From Nostoc piscinale CENA21 (GTDB taxonomy: Bacteria > Cyanobacteriota > Cyanobacteriia > Cyanobacteriales > Nostocaceae): DNA of 64,000 nucleotides. The first letter of the stretch is position 1; every line of letters starts with the position of its first letter. Shown here piece after piece: positions 49,695 through 59,480 of the stretch. The stretch is from positions 1,987,263 through 2,051,262 of the forward strand of contig NZ_CP012036.1 of NCBI RefSeq assembly GCF_001298445.1. Direction: 5' to 3'. Both the position numbers and the translations under genes were made by a program. The notes beneath the pieces were generated by a model, which made no database searches, was not told the origin of the DNA, and worked only from the letters and a program-made list of their open reading frames with translations.

Positions 49695-50885
49695 TTAGCT
49701 TTGAGTAGCTTTTTGGTGATTTTTGGATTCTGTTGCTAATGTTTTCCAAGCGAATCGAGCCAATCCTGTGAGCAGATTCCAGTTATTGAGTTTGCTGCTG
49801 CGATTTACAGTTTGATGTAACTGTCGTGATACTTCTTGATTAATATCTGACTCGGTGATTCTGTGATCTTGAGAATCTTGCTGAGATTGATGTCCTAAAT
49901 AAGCCCCCAGTGCGACTAAAGCCACACCAGCACCCAAGCCTAAAACCAGCCAATCTTGATTTTCTGTTGCCCAAAGTTGGGCGCTGTAGTTTTGTGCTTG
50001 GTCATCAAATCTACCATGAGCGCCGCGATCGCCTGGTAGAGGTTCCCACAAATTACTCAGACGATTCTCATTTTCTGGTTGCTCTGTCTGCTGGCTCTTG
50101 TATCCAGTTTTACCAAGATAATGGTCTAAAATTCCCGGTACGACTTTATTCCCTAAGATAGCCTCCACTGTGGAACTACCTACATAAAGTTCGCGGCGTT
50201 TGTGAGTTGCTGCCCAAACAATTGCCTCTGCTGCCACTTCTGGTTGGAAAATTGGCGGTACTGGCTGGGATTTATGGGTCATATTGTTCTTAATCCAGTC
50301 AAACTGCGGCGTATTCACGGCTGGCATTTGCACCATTGTGATGTGAACATTGCTACCGTCGTGATGCAGTTCGCAACGAATCGAGTCTGTGAAGCCGCGA
50401 ATAGCAGCCTTGGCACCACAATAAGCTGATTGTAAGGGTATTGAGCGATAAGCCAAAGCAGAACCAACTTGGACAATCGTACCGCGCTCGCGTGGTTTCA
50501 TCCGCCGCAAGGCTGCCATTGTGCCATGTACATACCCCAAATATGTCACTTCAGTGACGCGGCGAAATTCCTCTGGTGTGATCTCTAAAAATGGCGACAA
50601 AATTGATGTCATTGCATTATTCACCCAAATATCAATCGGGCCGAACTCCTTCTCTACCATCGCCGCCGCTATTTCTACTTGTGCAGGATCAGAAACATCT
50701 GTTGGCAAGACTAACGCTTTACCACCAGCCGCCTCAACTTCCTGTCGCGCTTTATTTAACCCATCAGAACTGCGAGCAATCAATCCAATATAAGCCCCAC
50801 GTTTGGCAAATTCTCGGACTGTGGCTCTTCCAATACCGGCTGAGGCTCCGGTAATCACAACTACTTCAGGTTTTGATGTTTTCAT
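49695..50885 (-). CDS. Short-chain dehydrogenase/reductase with C-terminal membrane helix
   Basis: 396 residues. The N-terminal SDR domain (1-250) has TGASAGIG, NNA in VNNAMTS, and the catalytic Y-x3-K in YCGAK. The C-terminus adds about 100 residues with one hydrophobic segment (WLVLGLGAGVALVALGAYLG), so the enzyme may be membrane-tethered. Long SDRs of this kind are widespread in cyanobacteria with unknown substrate. Three bases before the GH15 gene, in the same orientation. Confidence 0.88.
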   Translation of the reverse strand: MKTSKPEVVVITGASAGIGRATVREFAKRGAYIGLIARSSDGLNKARQEVEAAGGKALVLPTDVSDPAQVEIAAAMVEKEFGPIDIWVNNAMTSILSPFLEITPEEFRRVTEVTYLGYVHGTMAALRRMKPRERGTIVQVGSALAYRSIPLQSAYCGAKAAIRGFTDSIRCELHHDGSNVHITMVQMPAVNTPQFDWIKNNMTHKSQPVPPIFQPEVAAEAIVWAATHKRRELYVGSSTVEAILGNKVVPGILDHYLGKTGYKSQQTEQPENENRLSNLWEPLPGDRGAHGRFDDQAQNYSAQLWATENQDWLVLGLGAGVALVALGAYLGHQSQQDSQDHRITESDINQEVSRQLHQTVNRSSKLNNWNLLTGLARFAWKTLATESKNHQKATQS

Positions 50886-50996
50886 AATCTACTTTCTTGG
50901 GAATCACAATTGTTTATAGTGTTTTCTGTTGATACCAAATTTCTGCAAGCTTGTACTAAATAATTACTTGTGTTGCGTAGAAGGTAATTTGACAGA

Positions 50997-51926
50997 TTAT
51001 TGAGAAGATTTACGAGTGGCTGATAAAGATTTAGCTTCAATAAAAATTTGTTTAATTTCAGGATGTTTTTTCCTTATTTTTGATTCTAAACTGTCTACAG
51101 TTGATGCTATTTCCTCACCTGTAAGATTTCGAGAGAATTGAATCTCTAAGTTAAGTAATACTTCCTGTGGAGCAAGCTGCATTGTAAGTATACGCAAAAC
51201 TTCTTGGACTTTTGGCTCTGTTTTAGATAGAGAACGAATATTGGCAATAGTTTGAGGATTAGCACTTTCACCAACTAATAATCCTTTACTTTCTGTTGCT
51301 AGTAAAACTGCAACTACAGCTAAGATAATGCCAATAATAATTGAGGCAATACCATCAAAATAAACATTGTTAAACCAATGTCCTAAGAAAATGCCCAATA
51401 AAGCAACCAGTAAACCTAAAATTGCTGCTGAATCCTCAAATAATACTGTAAATACAGTAGGGTCTTTACTGGTTTTAATTGCTTGCCAAAAGCTTTGATT
51501 ACCTTTGGTTGGCAGAAACTCTTTTAAAGCCACAGTCCAAGAATATCCCTCAAAGAATATTGCTACAACCAGCACAATATAATTCCACATTGGGTCTTCT
51601 AAAGGACTGGGGTTAATTAAATGAGTAATGCCTTCATAAATAGACATTCCACCACCAATGGCAAAAATAAAGATAGCAACAATGAAAGTCCAAAAGTAAA
51701 GCTCTTGTCCATAACCAAAGGGATGACTATCATCTGCTGGTTTTTGACTTCTATGAATTCCCAGCAGCAGTAATAATTGATCGGCAGTATCTACGAGTGA
51801 ATGAATACCCTCAGATATCATCGCTGAACTATTGGTAATGAAAGCAGCGATAAATTTAGTAATAGCGATCGCTAAATTAGCACCCATCGCCGCAAAAATA
51901 GTTTTTTTCGATGAATCTGAAGCCAT
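50997..51926 (-). CDS. Cation diffusion facilitator (CDF) metal efflux protein
   Basis: 309 residues. Six membrane helices, with a metal-site HSLVDTADQ in TM2 and DSAAILGLL plus DGIASIIIG in the later helices; the C-terminal cytoplasmic ferredoxin-like domain follows. Expected role: export of Zn2+, Co2+, Fe2+ or Mn2+ in exchange for protons. The D/H pattern gives no firm metal choice. It is separated by 3 bases from the debranching-type gene upstream, yet is functionally unrelated to it. Confidence 0.9.
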   Translation of the reverse strand: MASDSSKKTIFAAMGANLAIAITKFIAAFITNSSAMISEGIHSLVDTADQLLLLLGIHRSQKPADDSHPFGYGQELYFWTFIVAIFIFAIGGGMSIYEGITHLINPSPLEDPMWNYIVLVVAIFFEGYSWTVALKEFLPTKGNQSFWQAIKTSKDPTVFTVLFEDSAAILGLLVALLGIFLGHWFNNVYFDGIASIIIGIILAVVAVLLATESKGLLVGESANPQTIANIRSLSKTEPKVQEVLRILTMQLAPQEVLLNLEIQFSRNLTGEEIASTVDSLESKIRKKHPEIKQIFIEAKSLSATRKSSQ

Positions 51927-51929
51927 TGT

Positions 51930-54059
51930 TTACTGTTCCCCGTCAATTACTTGTAGTTCGCCATCAGTATGAGTAACTTCCCATTTGGTTTGTTCTCCCT
52001 CACGCCAAAAACGTAATGACACTTTCGCGTCTCCCACACTCAAATTGAGCAATTCCAAATCTGGCAAGCATTCTGGTAAACTTGGCTGTACCTTTAATTT
52101 CCGTTGGGGTGCATCGGCTTCGAGTCCTAGTATGCTGCGAATCAGTAAGAAAATAGAACCAGCCGCCCAAGCTTGGGGTATATTTGCATCTGGATAAGGG
52201 ACGGGAAAGTTATCATCTCGGCGTTCAATTCCGCCAAACAATTCTGGCATTCGTCCAGCTTGGAAATAACTAGCAGCCGCAAAAATTCCTTCAGCGATGT
52301 GGTTAGCTTCTTTGTGGTAGCCGTATCGCTTTAACCCAGCCGCAATAATTGAGTTGTCGTGCGGCCAAACACTCCCGCGTTGATAACTAATGGGGTTATA
52401 GCCTTGATTTTGCGATGAAAGAGTTCGTATACCCCAACCACACCACATATCTGCGTGAAAAAGTCGCTCTGCAAGTTTTTTCGCTCTTTCTGGGGGTACA
52501 ATACCAGACCAGAGCAATTGACCAGGATTAGAGGCGATAGATTTAATTTGTTGTTTGTGGTTATCTAAACCAAGGCAGTAAAAGCCTTCATCTTCCATCC
52601 AAAAGCGATCGTTAAAGCGTTGATATAGTTCTGCTGCTTTTTGACGTAGCTTGTTTGCTTGTTCCTGTTCTCCCCACACTTCATAAATTAAAGCGGCTTT
52701 TAGCCAAGCATCGTAAACGTAACCTTGCACCTCACACAAAGCAATTGGCGGTTCAGCTAATTTGCCATTGGGATAAACTATTGAGTCTCCTGAATCTTTC
52801 CAGCCTTGATTACGTAATCCATGACTAGAAAGAGTTAAATATTCAACGAACCCATCATCATCAAAATCGCCATATTTATCAATCCAATTTAGGGCTTTTG
52901 CTAATGGCGATCGACACTCATCAAGCATACTGAGGTCAGCGTTCCAGTTGTAAGTCTCAGCTAAGGTAACAATCCACAAAATAGTAGTATCTACAGTACC
53001 GTAATAGGGATTGTATGGCAGTTGATTGAGTTTGGTTAATTCGTCACGCCGTAATTCATGCAGCATTTTGCCGGGTTGAGCATCGTGCCAGTCATCTAAC
53101 TGTTTTGCTTGTAACTGCGCCAGCCTTAACAGCGTACCACGGGCAAATTCGTGATAAACCGCCATTGTTTGTAAGCTGGTAATTACAGAGTCACGACCAA
53201 AAACAGCCATAAACCAAGGAATACCAGCCGCAGGCATCCAAAATTGATGACTATTATCATCTACCTCAATCCGCAACGCTCCCATATCAACAAGCGCCTG
53301 CTGATAAAATCCTCTAATCTCAGCATTGGAAGATTGCAACTGTGTCGCATTAGTGAGAAATTCATCTCTTACCTTGCTGGCATTTGTAGTATGAGATACA
53401 GCACAGGTTTGCTGAGGTACGAGGATATCTCCATTGGCTAAGGCTGTAAAGTTAATACAGGTGTGCCAAGTCTTACCGGGATGAATCACCACATAAAACA
53501 TCAAACGACCGTTGGCGTATCTTACTCCAGAAGTAGAACAAACTGGCTCAGTGACGATGCCTCGGACAAAAGAGCCACTACAATATTTAGTAGTTAAGAC
53601 ATGATCTTTCCATATTGTTTCCGTATTACCCCGCGTGACGATGTTCTTGGCTCTTACCTCAAAAATATCTGCAAAGTCAGAGCGAATCGCCAACATAAGT
53701 TGAAATTCAACTGGTTCTGAGTGATAGTTGGTGATGTCAATATCTTCGTGCATTCCTCCGATAATGTCGCGTCGAATGGTTACGAGCAAACTACCAGCAG
53801 GAAAGTTGCCATTAACTGTGGGGATTTGCGGATTGGTAAATTGATAAAGGGCAGTATGATGATCAAGATTGCTAGAAGCTAACAGCACCAATTGGTAGCG
53901 GTTGAGAGAAATTTCGTAGTAAGAAATGAGACGTGTATCCCGCACAAAGAAACCTTGTGCTTGATTATCATCAATGGAACCATCATTAGCTGTCACCAGA
54001 AATGAGGAACCATCGTTAATTGTGATTAAACCAGGATTGACAGTAACTTGGGTGGGCAT
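51930..54059 (-). CDS. Amylo-alpha-1,6-glucosidase / glycogen debranching-type enzyme
   Basis: 709 residues. The N-terminal domain is the glycogen-debranching N-terminal type (ITINDGSSFLVTANDG, GFFVRDTRLISYYE). The catalytic (alpha/alpha)6 region has PWFMAVFGRDSVITSLQT, WKDSGDSIVYPNG, and SVWPHDNSIIAAGLKRYG. It resembles proteins annotated as GDE C-terminal enzymes, which hydrolyse 1,6-branches or related glucosides. Together with the GH15 gene it indicates intracellular alpha-glucan breakdown. Exact bond specificity is uncertain. Confidence 0.87.
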   Translation of the reverse strand: MPTQVTVNPGLITINDGSSFLVTANDGSIDDNQAQGFFVRDTRLISYYEISLNRYQLVLLASSNLDHHTALYQFTNPQIPTVNGNFPAGSLLVTIRRDIIGGMHEDIDITNYHSEPVEFQLMLAIRSDFADIFEVRAKNIVTRGNTETIWKDHVLTTKYCSGSFVRGIVTEPVCSTSGVRYANGRLMFYVVIHPGKTWHTCINFTALANGDILVPQQTCAVSHTTNASKVRDEFLTNATQLQSSNAEIRGFYQQALVDMGALRIEVDDNSHQFWMPAAGIPWFMAVFGRDSVITSLQTMAVYHEFARGTLLRLAQLQAKQLDDWHDAQPGKMLHELRRDELTKLNQLPYNPYYGTVDTTILWIVTLAETYNWNADLSMLDECRSPLAKALNWIDKYGDFDDDGFVEYLTLSSHGLRNQGWKDSGDSIVYPNGKLAEPPIALCEVQGYVYDAWLKAALIYEVWGEQEQANKLRQKAAELYQRFNDRFWMEDEGFYCLGLDNHKQQIKSIASNPGQLLWSGIVPPERAKKLAERLFHADMWCGWGIRTLSSQNQGYNPISYQRGSVWPHDNSIIAAGLKRYGYHKEANHIAEGIFAAASYFQAGRMPELFGGIERRDDNFPVPYPDANIPQAWAAGSIFLLIRSILGLEADAPQRKLKVQPSLPECLPDLELLNLSVGDAKVSLRFWREGEQTKWEVTHTDGELQVIDGEQ

Positions 54060-54067
54060 AAGAGGAA

Positions 54068-54107
54068 GAAGGCAAAAGGCAGAAGGCAGGAGGCAGGAGG
54101 CAGGAGG
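54068..54107. repeat. Short tandem repeat (7-bp AGGCAGG-type)
   Basis: About five units of aggcagg/aaggcag follow each other upstream of the debranching-type gene. Heptameric short tandem repeats of this kind are characteristic of heterocystous cyanobacteria. Confidence 0.75.
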
Positions 54108-54165
54108 TAATTGGTGATTGGTAAACTGTATTTTTCTTCCTCAGTCCCCAATCCCTAGTCCTTTT

Positions 54166-54978
54166 TTAGCCATTATTCGTAAAACCTGGATATAAAGTCA
54201 TACCTCCATCTACAAACAAAGTTGTACCGTTAACATAATCAGAGTCATCAGAAGCTAACCAAACTGCGGCTTTGGCAATATCTTCTACTTCACCGACTCG
54301 TTTTGCTGGAATCAGCTGCAACAACTTTGCTTCATCTTGTGGAGTATCCCAAGCTGATTTATTGATAGGAGTTTTAATTGCCCCTGGTGCAATGCTATTC
54401 ACACGAATTTTATGGGGAGCTAGTTCTTGGGCAATACTTTGCATCATCATATCAATACCGCCTTTACTAGTCGCATAGTTAACATGACCAGCCCAAGGAA
54501 TTACCTGATGGACTGAACTCATACAGATAATCTTACCTGCGGCAGATGAAATCTGCGGTTGCACTCCTCGACGTAAGAATTCTTTAGCAGCTTCTCTAGC
54601 GCACAAAAATTGTCCTGTTAAGTTGACTCCAATAACTGTATTCCATTGATCGAGAGTCATATCGACAAAAGGTGAGTCTTTTTGCAGACCTGCATTGTTT
54701 ACTAAGATGTCAATAGTGCCAAAGTTCTGGAGTGTTTGCTGAAACATTGCCTTAACTTGGTCTTCTTTACTGACATCAGCTTGAATGGCAAATGCTTCAC
54801 CATTGTTTGCTCTAATATCATCAACTATTTTTTCAGCTTCTTCAGCTTCGGAATGATAGTTAATAGCTACTGCTGCACCTGATAAAGCCAAATAACGAGC
54901 TATAGCTTCACCAATGCCAGAACTAGCACCGGTGACAATTGCTTTTTGACCTTTGAGCAGGTAAGGAGAATAGCTCAT
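54166..54978 (-). CDS. SDR-family glucose 1-dehydrogenase-like oxidoreductase
   Basis: 270 residues. Cofactor loop TGASSGIGEAIARYL, NNAG in LVNNAGLQ, catalytic serine in CMSSVHQ and Y-x3-K in YATSK. PG.I.TPIN near 200 and the C-terminal GGMTLYPGF are typical of glucose 1-dehydrogenases. It would oxidise glucose to gluconolactone, matching the preceding alpha-glucan hydrolases that yield glucose. Substrate assignment is by similarity only. Confidence 0.85.
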   Translation of the reverse strand: MSYSPYLLKGQKAIVTGASSGIGEAIARYLALSGAAVAINYHSEAEEAEKIVDDIRANNGEAFAIQADVSKEDQVKAMFQQTLQNFGTIDILVNNAGLQKDSPFVDMTLDQWNTVIGVNLTGQFLCAREAAKEFLRRGVQPQISSAAGKIICMSSVHQVIPWAGHVNYATSKGGIDMMMQSIAQELAPHKIRVNSIAPGAIKTPINKSAWDTPQDEAKLLQLIPAKRVGEVEDIAKAAVWLASDDSDYVNGTTLFVDGGMTLYPGFTNNG

Positions 54979-55470
54979 AATTTAATTTTTCCTTTTAAAT
55001 ATATAAGGCTGTAGCTAATGCTAAAAAATATGCTTTGTCTTCGTTTTTTTCTTAAGAATTATCTATACAATCAAAGTTAAACTTAGAGACAATTTATGAA
55101 GTAAATCTGAAATAGTCTACTACGATAATTTTATTTTTATCTGAATGATTCTGGCATTACTTTAAAATTTTGGAGCCAGAATTGCCTCCAGCTATTGGGG
55201 GAATTAAGAGTTATTTCTAAAGGTTGAGAAAAATTTCATGGGCTTTTCATAATTATCTGAAATTAGGACAGCTATATATGATATGCAAGATTTTTTTAAT
55301 AAAAATCAATAAATTATTTTTTGATAAATCATTCTAACGATAGTATTCATGGTTCTATTTCGTAGGTAAGAGTTAAGAATACTTTTGTGGAGAACAATTT
55401 TAAAGTTGAAACACAATTATGAACTGTGTTTTTTTAGATTACAGCGTCCAGCGATCGCCAGGAGAAAGCG
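54979..55470. other. Divergent promoter region between SDR and oxidase operon
   Basis: 492 bases, AT-rich, between diverging genes, so promoters for both should be here. I see no NtcA-like box with correct spacing and no strong hairpin. A HIP1 site and an AGGAGA ribosome-binding site lie just before 55471. Confidence 0.45.
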
Positions 55471-55965
55471 ATGTTCTCTCTGCCTCTGAATAGCGAAAAT
55501 CTCCCATATCCTGACCCCATCCACCCGATTGTTGTCCATTTCGTGATTGCAATGGTGCTTTTCTCATTCATTTGCGATGTGCTGGGTTATTTCACCCACA
55601 ACATACGTTTGTTTGAGGTCGCTTTTTGGAATATGTTTGTGGCAGCGATCGCAATTTTTGTTGCCATAATTTTTGGACAGTTTGAAGCAGGTTTGGCGCA
55701 AGTATATCCAGCAGTTGAGTCTACACTCAATTTTCACACTGTTATGGGTTGGTCATTGGGGGCAATTGTGGCCATAATTACAGCTTGGCGGTTTGCCATC
55801 CGCGATCGCAATCCTCTAAAAGTACCGCCTGCTTACCTAGGTGCGGCAACATTTTTGATTTGTCTAGTGTTCTTGCAAGTATATCTAGGCAGCAAACTAT
55901 TTTGGGTGTATGGTTTGCACGTTGAACCTGTCGTAGAAGCCATGAAGCACGGAGTTTCCCCATGA
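55471..55965 (+). CDS. DUF2231 membrane protein
   Basis: 164 residues with four membrane helices and the DUF2231 signature PDPIHPIVVHFVIAMVLFSF (HPxxVHFxIA), a putative haem- or metal-binding histidine arrangement. The start is set by AGGAGA. The stop overlaps the next DUF2231 gene by 4 bases. Paired DUF2231 proteins before cytochrome oxidase genes are known in heterocystous cyanobacteria; their role in oxidase assembly or electron transfer is unproven. Confidence 0.87.
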   Translation: MFSLPLNSENLPYPDPIHPIVVHFVIAMVLFSFICDVLGYFTHNIRLFEVAFWNMFVAAIAIFVAIIFGQFEAGLAQVYPAVESTLNFHTVMGWSLGAIVAIITAWRFAIRDRNPLKVPPAYLGAATFLICLVFLQVYLGSKLFWVYGLHVEPVVEAMKHGVSP

Positions 55966-56549
55966 ACTCGCCCCTCATTGACTCTTTAGGATTGCGTTTA
56001 GGTGCGAATGGACTACCCTACGAAATTCCCATACACCCAAACTTGGTACATCTGACATTAGGCTTATTTATTATTGCCATCTTTTTTGATATAGCAGGTT
56101 CTATTTTTCCTATAGAAAGACCCATCTTTAAATTTTTGGGGCTTCCCGCCATTCGTGCTGGCTTTTTTGATGTTGGTTGGTACAACCTTTTAGGCGCATC
56201 TATTATCACCTTTTTTACTGTTGGATTTGGTTTTTTTGAACTACTACTAGCAAACCCACCAATAAATCAAAAAAGTGATTGGGGATTAACTGCCTCTTGG
56301 ACAATGCTTTTACATGGTTTGGGTGGTGTTGTGTTGTTGGGGATGATTGTGGCGATGACTGTCTGGCGAGGTTTGCAACGCTATCATTGGCGCAAAAATG
56401 ACTCTAGACAAGTGCAATGGGGTTACTTGTTAGTAGGATTGGCAATGCTAGGTATTTTATATGTCCACGGAACTTTAGGAGGACAATTAGGATCGGAATT
56501 TGGGGTTCATGTTACTGCTGCGAAATTACTCCAAGCGGGTGCTAAATAA
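55962..56549 (+). CDS. DUF2231 membrane protein
   Basis: 195 residues with four membrane segments and the same motif in the form EIPIHPNLVHLTLGLFIIAI. HGTLGGQLG near the C-terminus has another conserved histidine. Its ATG overlaps the stop of the first DUF2231 gene. A 140-base gap follows before ctaC. Together they look like dedicated subunits or assembly partners of the oxidase. Confidence 0.87.
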   Translation: MNSPLIDSLGLRLGANGLPYEIPIHPNLVHLTLGLFIIAIFFDIAGSIFPIERPIFKFLGLPAIRAGFFDVGWYNLLGASIITFFTVGFGFFELLLANPPINQKSDWGLTASWTMLLHGLGGVVLLGMIVAMTVWRGLQRYHWRKNDSRQVQWGYLLVGLAMLGILYVHGTLGGQLGSEFGVHVTAAKLLQAGAK

Positions 56550-56689
56550 GCTGTTCAGCATATAAGAAAGCAGATTGAGAGCGAAAGGGGGCAGGGAGCA
56601 GAGCGCAAGGGAGAGATTTTCATTCTCTTTCCGTGAATATAGTAAAATTTAAACGAAAATTAACCTAAACAGGCAATTATGCTGATTTT

Positions 56690-57607
56690 ATGTGGAGATT
56701 TTTAGAATATTTATTAATAGCTGGTTATATTGTAGTTTTGCTTGTTGTCAGTCATTGGATTGGGGATCAAGCTTATTCTTGGATGCCGGTTGAGGCTACA
56801 GCAGAAGCCCAAAAGGTAGATAGGTTATTTAGTTTTTTAACTGCGATTGGTGCATTTATTATTCTTGGCCTTCTAGGTATGATGGTGTACTCAGTACTGT
56901 TCTTTCGCGCCCCTAAAAATGACTACAGCGAAGGACACCCATCCAGAGGTGATTTAAGACTGGAATTTTTATGGACTGTGACTCCCACCTTGTTAGTGTT
57001 GTGGCTGGCTTTCCAAAGTTTCAATATTTATCAGCAATTAGATATTCTCGGTTTGCAGCAAATTGTACATTTGCATACACCTCTAGAAGAACCAGTCTAT
57101 GCTGAACTAAGTGATGACCAACCTAAACCGGCGGCTGAAACTATTGATGTTTTTGTAAAACAGTGGGATTGGTCTTTTCGCTATCCCAACAATATTACTA
57201 GTAATGAATTACACTTACCTGTCAATCGTCGGACTCGCCTGAATCTACACGCTAAAGACGTACTCCACAGTTTTTATGTCCCAGAGTTTCGCTTACAGCA
57301 GTATATTGTCCCTGGAAGGGACATTGATATTGTCGTTACACCCACTCGTATGGGGGAATATCAGCTGAAAGATGCTTTATTCAGCGGGACATACTTTGCT
57401 TTGATGACAGCCAAGGTTCAGATTGAATCTTTTGAGCAATATAACCAATGGCTAACCACCGCAGAAAACCAAACAATAGCCTGGGAAAATCAGGCAGTTG
57501 CCGAGTATAAACAACCACCAAAAACATTATTTAAGAGTAACTGGTACACTGTCGTACCTGAGCAGCCGGCGATCGCAGAAAAAAGGAAAGTAAGGAATGA
57601 CACATGA
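56690..57607 (+). CDS. ctaC: Cytochrome/quinol oxidase subunit II, CuA-less (ARTO type)
   Basis: 305 residues: two N-terminal membrane helices (about 6-24 and 47-72) and a periplasmic cupredoxin domain (QWDWSFRYP, HSFYVPEFR). The CuA-binding loop that reads C-x3-C-x3-H-x2-M in cytochrome c oxidases here reads DALFSGTYFALM (228-239): both cysteines and the histidine are replaced, only the methionine is kept. H193 remains. This is the pattern of the cyanobacterial alternative respiratory terminal oxidase, which is thought to accept electrons from quinol rather than cytochrome c. The stop overlaps ctaD by 11 bases. Confidence 0.93.
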   Translation: MWRFLEYLLIAGYIVVLLVVSHWIGDQAYSWMPVEATAEAQKVDRLFSFLTAIGAFIILGLLGMMVYSVLFFRAPKNDYSEGHPSRGDLRLEFLWTVTPTLLVLWLAFQSFNIYQQLDILGLQQIVHLHTPLEEPVYAELSDDQPKPAAETIDVFVKQWDWSFRYPNNITSNELHLPVNRRTRLNLHAKDVLHSFYVPEFRLQQYIVPGRDIDIVVTPTRMGEYQLKDALFSGTYFALMTAKVQIESFEQYNQWLTTAENQTIAWENQAVAEYKQPPKTLFKSNWYTVVPEQPAIAEKRKVRNDT

Positions 57608-59282
57608 ATCTAGCGAAAACATAATTATCAATCGAGAACCGTCCAACGAGTTGGAGAATAACTGGCGACAATACCTCAGTTTCAGCACCGACCATAAGGT
57701 AATCGGTGTTCAGTACATGGTGACGACTTTTATCTTCTTCTTGATTGGCGGACTGTTGGCGATGCTAATTCGTGCTGAACTGATTACGCCGCCATCAAAT
57801 GTAGTTGACCGTCCCTTGTATAACGGTTTGTTTACCTTGCACGGGACAATTATGATTTTCCTGTGGATTATCCCCTTTAATGCAGGTATATCTAATTACC
57901 TAGTGCCGCTGATGGTGGGAGCGCGGGATATGGCGTTTCCGCTTCTCAACGCCATCTCATTTTGGATGATTCCCCCCAGTGGGATTTTATTAATATCTAG
58001 TTTCTTGTTACCCAATGGAACAGCGCAATCTGGGTGGTGGTCTTATCCCCCGATTAGTTTGCAAATTCCCCCTGGTCAGCCAATTAATGGTGAATTTATT
58101 TGGATTGTCAGTATAGTTCTCATCGGCATCTCTTCAATTATGGGGGCTGTTAACTTTGTCACCACTATCTTTTGGATGCGTGCGCCAGGGATGACATTTT
58201 TCCGAATGCCTGTGTTTGTTTGGTCTGTTCTTAGCGCCCAGTTGTTGCAGCTAGTTAATCTGCCTTCTCTCACAGGGGCATTAATCTTACTTTTATTTGA
58301 CCTCAGTTTGGGGACGCAATTCTTTAAACCCTTAGAAAATGGCGACCCAATTATTTATCAGCATTTATTCTGGTTCTATTCTCACCCCGCAGTTTACATC
58401 ATGGCGCTCCCAGCCTTTGGTATTTTTGCCGAGGTTCTACCAGCCTTTTCCCGTAACCCTTTATTTGGCTATCGCTCATTAGCTATTGCTTCTTTAGGCA
58501 TTGCTATAGTCAGCATCTTTGTTTGGGTGCATCACATGTTCACTAGTGCTACTCCAAGTTGGATGCGAATGTTATTTATGGTGACATCAATGTTGGTGGC
58601 TGTGCCTACCGGTGTCAAGGCATTTGGCTGGACAGCTACGATTTGGAAAAGTAAGCTGCACCTAGAAACACCAATGCTGTTTGCGATGGGTGGTGCAGCC
58701 ATGTTTCTACTTGGTGGTGTCACTGGGGTGATGTTGGCAGCCGTACCGTTTGATATTCACGTCCACAATACTTACTTTATAGTGGGACACTTCCACTACA
58801 TTGTCTTTAACACCATTACAATGGCCATCTTTGCTGCCATTTACTTTTGGTTTCCCAAGATAACTGGACGGATGTACGCTGAAGGCTGGGGAAAAATACA
58901 TTTTTGGTTAACTTTTATCGGTGCTAACTTGACTTTTTTCCCGATGTTACCACTGGGTTTACAGGGAATGGTACGGCGAATTTCTTCCTATGAACCACGC
59001 TATCAAGGATGGAATATTGTTGCTAGTCTAGGGGGATTTTTGTTGGGAGTATCTATACTGCCTTTTATTGCCAATATGGTAGGTTCTTGTCTATATGGAC
59101 AAAGAGCAAGTAACAATCCCTGGTTGGCTACAGGACTGGAATGGCAAACAACTTCACCACCACCGCGAGATAATTTTGAAGAAATTCCAGTTGTCAAAAG
59201 ACCACCTTATGATTATGGCGATCCCAAATATTCAGTGATTGAACCACCTGATTATCATCAGCAAGAAAATCATAGTAGGTAA
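57597..59282 (+). CDS. ctaD: Haem-copper oxidase subunit I
   Basis: 561 residues, twelve membrane helices. Haem a ligands are H82 and H400, the high-spin haem ligand is H398, and CuB ligands are H263 (with crosslinked Y267 in HPAVY), H312 and H313. The K-channel lysine is at 341 (PTGVKAFGW). The reaction is four-electron reduction of O2 to water with proton pumping. The catalytic centre is intact even though subunit II lacks CuA. Translationally coupled to ctaC by an 11-base overlap. Confidence 0.95.
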   Translation: MTHESSENIIINREPSNELENNWRQYLSFSTDHKVIGVQYMVTTFIFFLIGGLLAMLIRAELITPPSNVVDRPLYNGLFTLHGTIMIFLWIIPFNAGISNYLVPLMVGARDMAFPLLNAISFWMIPPSGILLISSFLLPNGTAQSGWWSYPPISLQIPPGQPINGEFIWIVSIVLIGISSIMGAVNFVTTIFWMRAPGMTFFRMPVFVWSVLSAQLLQLVNLPSLTGALILLLFDLSLGTQFFKPLENGDPIIYQHLFWFYSHPAVYIMALPAFGIFAEVLPAFSRNPLFGYRSLAIASLGIAIVSIFVWVHHMFTSATPSWMRMLFMVTSMLVAVPTGVKAFGWTATIWKSKLHLETPMLFAMGGAAMFLLGGVTGVMLAAVPFDIHVHNTYFIVGHFHYIVFNTITMAIFAAIYFWFPKITGRMYAEGWGKIHFWLTFIGANLTFFPMLPLGLQGMVRRISSYEPRYQGWNIVASLGGFLLGVSILPFIANMVGSCLYGQRASNNPWLATGLEWQTTSPPPRDNFEEIPVVKRPPYDYGDPKYSVIEPPDYHQQENHSR

Positions 59283-59407
59283 TAAGTTACAGGTTACAGG
59301 GTGAAGTTTTGTTATATGTCGATTTTGACTACTAAGTTTCTACTCAGCACTCAGCACTCATAACTTTGCTAAGTACTAACACAGAATTAATTACACACAT
59401 TCTCTTG

Positions 59408-59430
59408 CTGTTCCCTGTTCCCTGTTCCCT
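59408..59430. repeat. Short tandem repeat (CTGTTCC x3)
   Basis: Three 7-bp units in the 198-base gap between ctaD and ctaE. A heptameric repeat of the cyanobacterial short tandem type. Confidence 0.8.
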
Positions 59431-59480
59431 ACCTCCACGAATGAATTTAATTTTGTGCAACTACTTATAAAAATCAGCCT

